Shown here: positions 1-8,085 of the stretch, in pieces
How the letters are laid out: each line of letters opens with the position of its first letter
How positions within the stretch are numbered: position 1 is the first letter of the stretch
Assembly (NCBI GenBank): GCA_963792385.1
Contig: CAWBVZ010000007.1
Location: forward strand, 1,364,001-1,428,000
From: DASSUW01 sp963792385
Lineage (GTDB): Bacteria; Actinomycetota; Thermoleophilia; Solirubrobacterales; Solirubrobacteraceae
Direction of reading: 5' to 3'
DNA length: 64,000 nt
Made by a program: the position numbers and the translations under genes
The notes under the pieces: generated by a model
Told to the model about the DNA's origin: nothing
Databases searched by the model: none
Seen by the model: the letters and a program-made list of their open reading frames with translations, nothing else

Positions 1-120
1 GATCGTGGTCGGCGCCTGCGCCGACGCCACGCCTGGGGTGAGCGCCCAGATGAGTAGGGCGGCGAGCAGCACCGCGCAGGGCCACGCCGGACGGACCGGC
101 GACGTCGACGTCGAAGCCAT
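1..120 (-). CDS. N-terminus of a secreted protein (truncated by window edge)
   Basis: Reading leftward from an ATG at 120, the frame stays open for 40 codons to the window edge. It begins MASTSTSPVRPAW, continues with a hydrophobic stretch (AVLLAALLIWAL) and ends in a VASA-QA signal-peptidase-I-like site at about residues 32-35. A good ribosome site (GGGGAGAG) lies just upstream at about 126-136. This is a typical Sec signal peptide, so the product is exported. The mature protein is outside the window and no function can be given. It is divergent from the GntR regulator and shares its upstream region. Confidence 0.65.
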   Translation of the reverse strand, partial: MASTSTSPVRPAWPCAVLLAALLIWALTPGVASAQAPTTI

Positions 121-201
121 CAGCTTTCTCTCCCCTTGCCCGAGCGAGCCGCCCGGATGGACCTCTCCCGAAGGACCTCTCCCCAACCGAAGCGTTCCGC
201 A

Positions 202-263
202 TTGCGCAACACTCCGGCTGTTGCATCTAAGTTGCGTCTTTGTAGCATCCAAGTGGCAGTTAT
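202..263. promoter_or_regulatory. Tandem 11-bp direct repeats upstream of the GntR gene
   Basis: Four units in exact 11-bp register run into the regulator's start codon: GTTGCATCTAA (220), GTTGCGTCTTT (231), GTAGCATCCAA (242) and the weaker GTGGCAGTTAT (253-263). A perfect 8-bp palindrome, TTGCGCAA, sits just before them at 202-209. An 11-bp period puts every unit on nearly the same face of the helix, as expected for cooperative binding. The region lies between two divergent genes. I infer an operator, perhaps for autoregulation by the adjacent GntR protein; no binding evidence exists. Confidence 0.5.
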
Positions 264-912
264 GGCAAGCCCTCCGACAATCACCGCCACGGCCCGGGCG
301 TACGCGTTCACCAAGGAGCGCGTGCTCGACTCGACGTTCGCCGGCGGCGACCTGATCACCGAGGGTGAGGTCGCGGACGCCCTCGGCCTGAGCCGCACGC
401 CCGTGCGCGAGGCCTTTCTACGGCTTCAGGGCGAGGGATTGCTGCGCCTCTACCCCAAGCGCGGCGCGCTCGTCGTGCCGGTGTCGGTCGGCGAGGTCGA
501 GGCAGTGATGGAGACGCGGATGCTGGTCGAGCGGTTCGCGCTCGGCAAGGTGATGGCCAATGGTCCGGCAACGGACATCGCCGACGCGATGGCGGTCAAG
601 ATCACGCAGCAGGAGGCGTACGCCGCCTCCGGCGACGCCGACGGCTTCGTGGCCATCGACCGCGAGTTCCACACGATCTTCGTCACCGCGGCCGCCAACC
701 CGATCGTGACCGGGCTGTACGACAGCCTGCGCGACCGCCAGCAGCGGATGATCATCACGTCGCTGCTGATCGACGCGGAGCGGAGCGCCTCGATCCTCGT
801 CGAGCACCGGGCGCTCGCCGACGCCATCGGTCGCGGCGACGCCGAGCGCGCGCAGTCGGTGCTGACCGCCCACCTGCACGGCACGCTCGAGCTCGTTCGC
901 GCCGGCGGGTAA
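262..912 (+). CDS. GntR-family transcriptional regulator (FadR/FCD type)
   Basis: A 216-residue DNA-binding regulator. Residues about 10-75 form the GntR winged helix-turn-helix, with the signature EVADALGLSRTPVREAFLRL and a wing ending PKRGALVVPV. The rest (about 85-210) is an all-helical FCD-type ligand domain with conserved acidic and His positions (DREFHTIF, HRALADAI). The ATG at 262 is chosen because the protein aligns from there, although no Shine-Dalgarno is visible and the 11-bp repeats run into it. The operon behind it starts 44 bp downstream, so it probably responds to a substrate or intermediate of that pathway. The ligand is unknown. Confidence 0.88.
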   Translation: MASPPTITATARAYAFTKERVLDSTFAGGDLITEGEVADALGLSRTPVREAFLRLQGEGLLRLYPKRGALVVPVSVGEVEAVMETRMLVERFALGKVMANGPATDIADAMAVKITQQEAYAASGDADGFVAIDREFHTIFVTAAANPIVTGLYDSLRDRQQRMIITSLLIDAERSASILVEHRALADAIGRGDAERAQSVLTAHLHGTLELVRAGG

Positions 913-956
913 CCGTTCTCCGATAGGGTCGCCGCGGTCTAGGAGGAGGGAGCGAA

Positions 957-2183
957 GTGGAGGGCTCGAAGTCGGTTCTGCTCGTCGGCACGCTCGACAC
1001 CAAGGGCGCTGAGTACGCGTATCTCCGCGAGCGCCTGCGCGCACACGGGGTCGACGCGATCCTCGCCGACGCGGGCGTCAACGAGCCCGTGGGCGTCACG
1101 CCGGATATCTCCCGCCACGACCTCGCGGCCGAGACCGGGGCCGACCCGGACGCGCTGGCAGCGGCCGGTGACCGCGGCGCGGCCGTGACGGCGATGGCCG
1201 AGGCGTCCGAGGCACTCGCGCGGCGGCTCTACGGCGAGGGCCGGATCGGCGGCGTGCTCGCCGCCGGCGGGTCCGGCGGGACCGCGATCGCCACGCGCGC
1301 GATGCGGGCGCTGCCGGTCGGCGCCCCAAAGCTGATGGTCTCCACGATGGCGGCCGGCAACACGGCCGACTACGTCGGCGAGAGCGACGTCACGATGATG
1401 GCGTCGGTCACCGACGTCGCGGGCGTGAACTCGATCTCCGGCCGGATCATGGCCAACGCCGCCGCGGCGATGGCGGGCATGCTCCAGGCGCCGCCGGTCG
1501 AGCTGGGCGAGGAGCGGCCGCTGATCGGCGCGAGCATGTTCGGCGTCACCACACCGAGCGTCACGCACGCGCGAGAGCGCCTCGAGGAGCTCGGCTACGA
1601 GGTGCTCACGTTCCACGCCACCGGCACCGGCGGGCGGGCGATGGAAGGGCTGATGGAGTCCGGCTTCCTGCAGGGCGTGCTCGACATCACGACGACCGAG
1701 CTGTGCGACGAGCTGGTCGGCGGCGTGCTGTCGGCCGGCCCGGACCGGCTCGAGGCCGCGGGCCGCCTCGGCCTCCCCCAGGTCGTGTCCGTGGGCGCGC
1801 TCGACATGGTCAACTTCGGCGCACGCGCGACGGTCCCGCCGGAGTTTGAGGACCGCAACCTGTACGTGCACAACCCGTCGATCACGCTGATGCGCACGAC
1901 ACCCGACGAGTGCGCCGAGCTCGGCCGTCAGATCGCGACCAAGCTGTCGGCCGCGATCGGCCCGACCGCGCTGTTCCTGCCGCTCGGCGGCGTCTCGATG
2001 ATCGACGCCGAGGGCCAGCCGTTCTACGACCCGGACGCCGACGACGCGCTGTTCGCGACGTTGCGCGCGGGGATCGGCGAGAACGTCGAGCTGATCGAGA
2101 TGGACGCGAACGTCAACGACCCCGAGTTCGCCGCCGCGATGGCGGACAAGCTCGACGAGTACATGAAGAGGAGCAGCCAGTGA
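957..2183 (+). CDS. Tm-1-like ATP-binding domain protein (UPF0261 family)
   Basis: A 408-residue protein starting at GTG 957, 6 bp after a strong AGGAGGAGGG site. The start VLLVGTLDTKGAEYAYLR is the hallmark of the UPF0261/Tm-1 N-terminal domain, with a Gly-rich AAGGSGGT loop at about residue 100 and further motifs SMFGVTTPSV and FHATGTGGRAME. Plant Tm-1 proteins (resistance to tomato mosaic virus) share this fold and bind ATP; the bacterial reaction is not established. Its stop overlaps the GTG of the PEP-hydrolase-like gene by 4 bp. In plants the two domains are fused, so the bacterial pair is very likely a functional unit. Confidence 0.88.
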   Translation: MEGSKSVLLVGTLDTKGAEYAYLRERLRAHGVDAILADAGVNEPVGVTPDISRHDLAAETGADPDALAAAGDRGAAVTAMAEASEALARRLYGEGRIGGVLAAGGSGGTAIATRAMRALPVGAPKLMVSTMAAGNTADYVGESDVTMMASVTDVAGVNSISGRIMANAAAAMAGMLQAPPVELGEERPLIGASMFGVTTPSVTHARERLEELGYEVLTFHATGTGGRAMEGLMESGFLQGVLDITTTELCDELVGGVLSAGPDRLEAAGRLGLPQVVSVGALDMVNFGARATVPPEFEDRNLYVHNPSITLMRTTPDECAELGRQIATKLSAAIGPTALFLPLGGVSMIDAEGQPFYDPDADDALFATLRAGIGENVELIEMDANVNDPEFAAAMADKLDEYMKRSSQ

Positions 2184-3007
2184 CGGGCGACGAGGCGCGG
2201 GCCAAGCTGCGCCGGACCCTCGACGACGGCGGTGTGATCATCGGCGCGGGCGCCGGCACCGGCCTCTCCGCCAAGTGCGCCGAGGCCGGCGGCACCGACC
2301 TGATCATCATCTACAACTCCGGCCGCTACCGGATGGCGGGCCGTGGCTCGCTGGCCGGGCTGATGCCCTACGGCGACGCGAACGCGATCGTGCTCGAGAT
2401 GGGCAACGAGGTGCTCCCGGTCGCGCGCAACACGCCGGTGCTGGCGGGCGTGTGCGGCACGGACCCGTTCCGGCTGATGGACGTGTTCCTGCGCCAGGTC
2501 CTCGCCGCGGGCTTCTCCGGCGTGCAGAACTTCCCGACGGTCGGCCTGATCGACGGCACCTTCCGCGCGAATCTCGAAGAGACCGGGATGGGCTACGGGC
2601 TCGAGGTCGACATGATCCGCGAGGCGGCCTCGCTCGGCCTGCTGACGGCGCCGTACGTGTTCGATCCCGAGAGCGCGGTCGCGATGACCGAGGCGGGTGC
2701 GGACGTGCTCGTGCCGCACATGGGCCTGACCACGAAGGGCTCGATCGGCGCGCACACGGCGAAGACGCTCGACGAGTGCGTGGGCGAGATCCAGGCGATG
2801 CGCGACGCGGCCGTGAAGGTCAACCCGGACGTGATCGTCCTCTGCCACGGCGGCCCGCTCGCCGAGCCCGAGGACGCGCAGTACGTGCTCGACCGTACGG
2901 AGGGCATCGTCGGCTTCTTCGGCGCCTCGAGCATGGAGCGGCTGCCGACCGAGGTGGCGATGACCGAGAATATGAAGCGGTTCAAGGCGCTTTCCGCCAC
3001 CGCGTAA
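2180..3007 (+). CDS. Phosphoenolpyruvate hydrolase-like TIM-barrel protein
   Basis: A 275-residue protein translated from GTG 2180, overlapping the upstream stop (GTGA) with an AGGAG site inside the preceding gene. It matches the PEP-hydrolase-like / TIM-barrel signal transduction family: early GAGAGTGLSAKCAEAGG, IIIYNSGRYRMAG, NFPTVGLIDGTFR, and a late VLCHGGPLAEPEDAQY and GFFGASSMERLP. These define a TIM barrel related to isocitrate lyase/PEP mutase enzymes. The reaction has not been demonstrated here. It forms a coupled pair with the UPF0261 gene and is followed by a small cupin, which looks like a catabolic operon under GntR control. Confidence 0.85.
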   Translation: MTGDEARAKLRRTLDDGGVIIGAGAGTGLSAKCAEAGGTDLIIIYNSGRYRMAGRGSLAGLMPYGDANAIVLEMGNEVLPVARNTPVLAGVCGTDPFRLMDVFLRQVLAAGFSGVQNFPTVGLIDGTFRANLEETGMGYGLEVDMIREAASLGLLTAPYVFDPESAVAMTEAGADVLVPHMGLTTKGSIGAHTAKTLDECVGEIQAMRDAAVKVNPDVIVLCHGGPLAEPEDAQYVLDRTEGIVGFFGASSMERLPTEVAMTENMKRFKALSATA

Positions 3008-3018
3008 AGGAGAAAAGC

Positions 3019-3435
3019 GTGCGCTCGAAGCTCGTCGATCCGGCGTCCCTGCCGACCATGACCTTCGACTGGGGGGTCATCAAGCCCCTCGTCGCGACCG
3101 ACAACACCGACAACCCGGAGGTGAGCATGATGCACGTGATCCTGCTCCCCGGGAAGGGCCACGACCGCCACAACCACCCCGAGTCGGACGAGATCCTCTA
3201 CATCCTCGCCGGCGAGGGCGACCAGATGGTCGACGACGAGCCGCCGCTGCAGGTGCGCCCGGGCCACACGGTGTTCATCCCGAAGGGCGCGTTCCACTCG
3301 ACGATCAACACCGGCTACGAGCCGATGGTGATCCTCGCCATCTACGCGCCGGCCGGGGCCGAGCAGGTCCTCAAGACGCTGCCGGACTACGTGGAGGTCG
3401 CACCGGGCGAGGCGCCCGCACTCGCCCGCGGTTAG
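3019..3435 (+). CDS. Cupin-domain protein (third gene of the UPF0261 operon)
   Basis: A 138-residue single-domain cupin. Motif 1 reads GKGHDRHNHPESDEILYILAGEG (residues about 39-61), supplying the His/His/Glu metal ligands; motif 2 is PGHTVFIPKGAFHSTIN with the last His. GTG 3019 follows an AGGAGA site directly after the upstream stop at 3007, so it is cotranscribed. It may be an isomerase, dioxygenase or binding protein for the pathway's sugar-acid-like substrate; the cupin fold alone does not decide. Its 3' end overlaps the convergent YdcZ gene by 4 bp. Confidence 0.85.
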   Translation: MRSKLVDPASLPTMTFDWGVIKPLVATDNTDNPEVSMMHVILLPGKGHDRHNHPESDEILYILAGEGDQMVDDEPPLQVRPGHTVFIPKGAFHSTINTGYEPMVILAIYAPAGAEQVLKTLPDYVEVAPGEAPALARG

Positions 3436-3875
3436 TCCTTGATCACGAGCCAGGTGCCGACGGCGAGCAGCAGCACGCCCGACACCTTGGCGACCGTGAT
3501 CGGCGACTTCTCGACGCCGAGCCAGCCGAAGTGGTCGATCACGATCGCCACGCCGAGCTGGCCGGCGATCGTCACGGCGGTCAGCCCGCCGGCGCCGAGC
3601 GCGCGCACGGTCCACACGATGCTGCCGACGTAGAGCGCGCCGGCGAGCCCGCCGCCGATCGCGACGTGCAACGGCGCGTCGCCGATCCGGCGCAGCCCGC
3701 CGATGTCTCCGGCCACGGCCGACAGCATCACGATCGCCAGGAACGAGATCCCGAGCGCCACGACCGAGGCCTCGAGGCCGCCTACCGCACGCCCGAGCTG
3801 CGAGTTCAGCGGCGCCTGCGTGACGACGAGTCCGCCGACCACGGCCGCAACCGCAACCGCAACGCCCTTGTCCAC
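3432..3875 (-). CDS. DMT-superfamily transporter, YdcZ type
   Basis: A 147-residue membrane protein with about five hydrophobic helices. It shows the YdcZ features: N-terminal VGGLVVTQAPLNSQLG, a central GGGLAGALYVGS and IAGQLGVAIVIDHFGWLG. YdcZ proteins are half-length relatives of the drug/metabolite transporters and probably act as dimers; the substrate is unknown. The start is GTG 3875, whose first base is also the last base of the polA stop codon (TAGTG), so translation is coupled to polA although the functions look unrelated. Confidence 0.8.
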   Translation of the reverse strand: MDKGVAVAVAAVVGGLVVTQAPLNSQLGRAVGGLEASVVALGISFLAIVMLSAVAGDIGGLRRIGDAPLHVAIGGGLAGALYVGSIVWTVRALGAGGLTAVTIAGQLGVAIVIDHFGWLGVEKSPITVAKVSGVLLLAVGTWLVIKD

Positions 3876-6469
3876 TACTTCGCCTCGAGCCAGTTCGGCC
3901 CGCTGCCGGCGCTGACCACCAGCGGCGGGTCGAGGTCGGCGGCGGCGACCATCTCGCGCGAGATGATCTCGGCCGCCTGCTGCGCCTCCTCCTGCGGTCC
4001 CTCGGCGAGCAGCTCGTCGTGGATCTGGAGGATCACGCGTGTCTTCAGGCCGTCGGCGGCGAGCGCATCGTGGGTGCGCACCATCGCGACCTTGATGATG
4101 TCGGCGGCCGTGCCCTGGATCACCGAGTTGACGGCCAGGCGCTCGCCCAGCTTGCGCGTCTGCCAGTTGCGGGCGCGGATCTCGGGGATCTGGCGGCGGC
4201 GGCCGAACAGCGTCGAGACGTAGCCGTGTTGCTCGGCCTGGACGACCGCGTCGCGCATGAACTGCGCGACCGCCGGGAAGCGCTCCAGGTAGCGGTCGAT
4301 GAACTCCTGCGCCTCCTCCTGCGGGATCTGGAGTCGGTCGGCGAGGCCGTACGCGCTGAGGCCGTACACGATCCCGTAGTTGACCATCTTGGCCTTCGAG
4401 CGCATGCCGACGTCGAGCTTGTCCGGCGGCAGGTCGAACACCTTCGACGCGGTCTCGGTGTGCACGTCCTCGCCGCGCAGGAAGATGTCGCGCAGCACCT
4501 GCTCGTTGGCGATGTGGGCGAGCACGCGCAGCTCGACCTGCTCGTAGTCCACGGAGGTCAGCACGTTGCCCGGCTCGGCGATGAAGCAGGCGCGGATCAC
4601 GCGTCCGGTCTCGGTGCGGATCGGGATGTTCTGCAGGTTCGGGTTGATCGAGGCGAGCCGGCCGGTGGCCGCGTTCGTCTGCAGGAAGGTGGTGTGCAGC
4701 CGGCCGTCGGCCCCGATCCACGCGGGCAGCGCGTCGAGGTAGGTCTGCACGAGCTTCGTCAGCTCCCGCCAGCGCTCGATCTTGGGGATGATCGGATGCT
4801 CGTCGCGGATCGCCTGCAGCACGCGCGCGTCGGTCGAGAAGCCGGTCTTGCCGCGGCGCTTGCGCGACAGGCCGAGCTTGACGAACAGCATCTCCGCGAG
4901 CTGCTGCGGCGAGCCGATCATGAACTCCTCGCCCGCGAGGTCCCAGATCTCGCGCTCGAGCTGGGCGGCGTCGGCGCGGATCGTGCTCGCCGCCTCCTCG
5001 AGCCGCTTCGTGTCGAGCTTGATCCCGACCTTCTCCGCCTCGCGCAGCACGTGCACGAGCGGGAGCTCGATGTCGTTCAGGAGGTCGGTCAGCCCGCGCT
5101 CGTTCAGCAGCGGCCGCTGGATCGCGGCGAGCTCGTGGACGAGCACCGCGCGGGCGGCGTTCTCGTCATCGGCGGTGACGGCGAGGCCGCGCTCCTCGGC
5201 CAGCTCTTCGAGCGGGAAGCCGCGGCGCGCCGGGTCGAGCAGGTAGGCGCCGATCTGCGTGTCGAACACGAGGTTGGCGGGCACGTCGCCGAGCGCCTTC
5301 GCGTCGTGGGCGACGACGGGCCGGTCGCCGGCGGCCTTGACCAGCTCGGCGGGATCGTCGATCTCTCCCGCGAGCGCATGGTTGCCGCCGCCGTAGGCGC
5401 CGAAGCGCCAGCGCGGCTGGCGCGGGATCAGCTCTCCCTCGGGCGCCTCGGGAGCCTGCGCGACGAGGACCAGTTCGTCGCCCTTCATCTGCGCGACGTC
5501 GGCGAGGCCGCCCTGCTGGACCTTCACCACGCGGGCGTCCGCCGCCTCGGGGCGCGGGATCGCCTCGATCTCGGCGGCCTCGAGCGCTTCCTCGAGCCGG
5601 CGCAGCGGATCACGCAGCTCCCAGTCGCGGAACACGCTGCGCAGGTTCGCGCGATCCGGCGTGCGGGTGATCTCGGCATCGAGGTCGATGTCGACCGGCA
5701 CGTCGCGCACCATCGTCGCGAGCTGCTTGGACACGCGCGCGTCGTCCGCGTGCACGGTCAGGTTCTCCTTGCGCTTGGCGCCGGAGATCTCATCGACGCT
5801 CGCGAGCACCGTCTCGAGGTCGCCGAACCGCTGCAGCAATTCGGAGGCGGTCTTGTCACCGATGCCGGGGACGCCCGGGATGTTGTCGCTCGTGTCGCCC
5901 TTGAGGCCGATGAAGTCGGGGATCTTCTCCGGCGGAATGCCGTAGCGGTCGATCACGCCCTGGCGGTCGTAGACCTTGGTGTCGGTGATGCCGCGCGAGG
6001 TGGTCATGATCCGCACGCCGTCGCCGACGAGCTGGTAGGCGTCGCGGTCGCCGGTGACGACCATCACGGGGATGTCCCGCTCGCGCGCACGCTCGACGAG
6101 CGCGGCGATCACATCGTCGGCTTCGTAGCCCTCGACAGAGACGTTGCTGTACCCGAACGCCTCCACGAGCGGCGCCAGATGCGGCCACTGGAGCTTCAGC
6201 AGGTCGGGCCGGCTGGAGCGCTGCGCCTTGTAGTCGGCCGAGATCTCCTTGCGGCCTGACATCCCGGCGTCCCAGACAACCACGGTCGGCACCTCGCCGT
6301 AGTCCGTGAGGATCTTCACGAGCATCGACGCGAAGCCGAAAATCGCGTTCGTGGGCCGCCCGTCGGACGTGGCGATCGACTCCGGCAACGCGAAGAACGC
6401 ACGGTAGGCAAGCGAGTTCCCGTCGATCAGGAAGAGCTCGCGCGCGCTGTCTCCGTCAGTCTGGGCCAT
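3875..6469 (-). CDS. polA: DNA polymerase I
   Basis: An 864-residue family A polymerase for repair and Okazaki-fragment processing. The N-terminal 5'-3' exonuclease domain (about 1-290) starts FLIDGNSLAYRAFFALP with DRDAYQLV and GDTSDNIPGVPGIG. The middle domain keeps an exo-II-like FDTQIGAYLLDP but I find no Asp-x-Glu exo-I motif, so proofreading is probably lost. The polymerase domain has motif A DYEQVELRVLAHI, O-helix RSKAKMVNYGIVYG and motif C QIHDELLAEG. The O-helix has Tyr where E. coli has Phe762. A possible -10 (TAGGCT, 6479-6484) lies 9 nt before the ATG, which suggests a near-leaderless mRNA. Confidence 0.97.
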   Translation of the reverse strand: MAQTDGDSARELFLIDGNSLAYRAFFALPESIATSDGRPTNAIFGFASMLVKILTDYGEVPTVVVWDAGMSGRKEISADYKAQRSSRPDLLKLQWPHLAPLVEAFGYSNVSVEGYEADDVIAALVERARERDIPVMVVTGDRDAYQLVGDGVRIMTTSRGITDTKVYDRQGVIDRYGIPPEKIPDFIGLKGDTSDNIPGVPGIGDKTASELLQRFGDLETVLASVDEISGAKRKENLTVHADDARVSKQLATMVRDVPVDIDLDAEITRTPDRANLRSVFRDWELRDPLRRLEEALEAAEIEAIPRPEAADARVVKVQQGGLADVAQMKGDELVLVAQAPEAPEGELIPRQPRWRFGAYGGGNHALAGEIDDPAELVKAAGDRPVVAHDAKALGDVPANLVFDTQIGAYLLDPARRGFPLEELAEERGLAVTADDENAARAVLVHELAAIQRPLLNERGLTDLLNDIELPLVHVLREAEKVGIKLDTKRLEEAASTIRADAAQLEREIWDLAGEEFMIGSPQQLAEMLFVKLGLSRKRRGKTGFSTDARVLQAIRDEHPIIPKIERWRELTKLVQTYLDALPAWIGADGRLHTTFLQTNAATGRLASINPNLQNIPIRTETGRVIRACFIAEPGNVLTSVDYEQVELRVLAHIANEQVLRDIFLRGEDVHTETASKVFDLPPDKLDVGMRSKAKMVNYGIVYGLSAYGLADRLQIPQEEAQEFIDRYLERFPAVAQFMRDAVVQAEQHGYVSTLFGRRRQIPEIRARNWQTRKLGERLAVNSVIQGTAADIIKVAMVRTHDALAADGLKTRVILQIHDELLAEGPQEEAQQAAEIISREMVAAADLDPPLVVSAGSGPNWLEAK

Positions 6470-6541
6470 AGGCCTGTGAGCCTAGTAGAGCCGTGGTGAC
6501 CAGCGGGTGACCCCAGCGGCTCGCGGACAACCCTGCGCCGC

Positions 6542-6587
6542 TATGCTGGCTTGTCCATGCGGTCCGGCAGGTCAGTCCTGCCACCGC
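6542..6587 (+). promoter_or_regulatory. Putative -10 and 5'-UTR hairpin of the RGG-box gene
   Basis: TATGCT at 6542-6547 fits an actinobacterial -10 box; no convincing -35 is seen. Downstream, GCGGT (6559-6563) pairs with ACCGC (6583-6587), and GGCAGG (6566-6571) pairs with CCTGCC (6577-6582) around the loop TCAGT. This gives 11 pairs with a 2-nt bulge. The hairpin ends 13 nt before the ATG at 6601, where it would interfere with ribosome binding. A translational control element is an inference from position. Confidence 0.4.
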
Positions 6588-6600
6588 AGGCTTCGACACG

Positions 6601-8072
6601 ATGACCGACACGCCCCTCCCCGAGGACCGCGAGCGCACGCCGCCGGCCGACGAAACTTCAGACGCGCCCCCGGCGGCAGTCGAGGAGACCCCGGCCGCGC
6701 AGGAGCCGCAGCCCGCCGCCGAGGCGCAGCCCGCGGCCGAGCCGGAGCCCGCCTCGGAACCGCAGCCCGTCGCCGAGGCACCGGCGGAGCCGGCGCCGAC
6801 TCCCGCCGCCGAGGCGCAGCCCGCGGCCGAGGAGACACCGCCCGCGCCGGAGCCCACGCCCGCGCCCGAGGCCACCCCGGAGCCGCAGCCCGCCGGCGAA
6901 GCCCAGCCCACGCCCGCGCCCGAGGCCACCCCGGAGCCGCAGCCCGCCGCCGAAGCGCAGCCGGCCGCCGCCGAGGCACAGCCCGCCGCCGAAGCGCAGC
7001 CCGCTGCCGAAGCGCAGCCGGCCGCACCAGAGGCCCAGCCCGCCGCCGAAGCGCAGCCGGCCGCACCAGAGGCACAGCCCGCCGCCGAAGCGCAGCCGGC
7101 CGCACCAGAGGCCCAGCCCGCGCCGGAGGCGACGCCCGCCGCCGAAGCGCAGCCCGCCGCTCAGGGCGACGCGCCCGCGGCCGCCGCACCCGATTCCCCT
7201 CCGGCCGAAGGTCAGCGCTCCGGGCAGCCTGCCGGTGATCGCCAGGCGCGTGGTGGGCAGGGCGGCCAGCAGCAGCGGCCGCGACGTCGGCGCCGGCTGA
7301 ACGCCGCCGACAAGCACCGCCGCACGTTCTTCGCCAAGCTCACCGAGCTGCGCAAGCAGGAGCAGGCCGCGGTCGAGGCCAACGAGCCGGACCCGGAGCC
7401 CGAGCCCGAGCCGCAGCCCGCCGCAGAGGCCCCCGCCGAAGGCGCGACCGAGGCCGAGGCGCCGGCTGCGGAGGCCCAGCCGCAGCCGCCGCAGCAGCCC
7501 GCCGCAGCCACAGTGCCGGCGACCTCGCCGAGCCGCTCGGCACGGGCGCAGGCGCGGCTCGTCGCAGCGATTGAGCGCGTCGGAGGCGCCGAGGCCGTGC
7601 GCGAGGCGCTGCAGCCCAAGCGGCGCGACGACGGCGAGACCATGAAGTGGTCGTCGGTGTGCGCCGAGCAGGCGCTCGGCGTGAAGCCGGGCGACCCGAT
7701 CTTCACCGCCTGGGTGCGCCTGGCCGCCACCCCGGTCCGCGACGTCAAGGCGATCGTCAATCCGCGCTCCAGCGACGACCGCGGTCGTGGCCGCGGACGC
7801 GGCGGCGGCCGCTCGGACCGCCCGGCGGCGGCGGCGGCGGCGGCGGAGGCCGCGGCGGCTACCAAGGCGACCGCGGAGATCGCGACCGCGGCCGACCCGC
7901 ACGCCGCGAGGAGCTCGAGACCCACGGCCGCGACGGCTCGTTCCGCTCATCCGTCCGGATCGTGCACGTCGACAGCGAAGGCCAGCGCCGCGACCGTGAC
8001 GACGAGCGCCGCGCTGAGCGCGACGCCAAGCGCCAGGCCGAGGCCGAGCGCCTCGCCAAGCTCGGCTACTAG
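6601..8072 (+). CDS. Pro/Ala/Glu-rich protein with RGG-box tail; apparent frameshift near 7824
   Basis: I do not recognise the family. Residues about 1-215 are low complexity with AEAQPAAPEAQP repeats; a basic patch (RPRRRRRLNAADKHRRTFF, about 230) and a second acidic stretch follow. A compact region (RLVAAIERVGGAEAVREAL...VKAIVNPR, about 315-390) looks folded. It then enters RGRGRGRGGGRSDRP. From there the uninterrupted frame gives poly-Ala junk to 8115. The -1 frame instead gives a poly-Gly run, RGGYQGDRGDRDRGR and a charged tail ending LAKLGY at 8072. One missing G in the GGC run at about 7824 would join the two. The RGG repeats suggest RNA binding. Confidence 0.65.
7021..7137 (+). repeat. 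In-frame 39-bp tandem repeats in the RGG-box gene
   Basis: GCCGCACCAGAGGC recurs at 7021, 7060 and 7099, exactly 39 bp apart, encoding 13-residue units of the form AAPEAQPAAEAQP. Shorter and less regular AEAQP units extend back to about 6800. The near identity of the three units at DNA level suggests recent expansion by slippage or unequal crossing over, so the copy number may vary between strains. Confidence 0.8.
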
Positions 8073-8085
8073 CCGGCGCGCCAAC

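Noticed and set aside
6800..7160. Regular short repeats resembling a CRISPR or minisatellite
   Set aside because: The units are in frame, encode AEAQP-type residues and have no spacers of unique sequence, so they are coding repeats.
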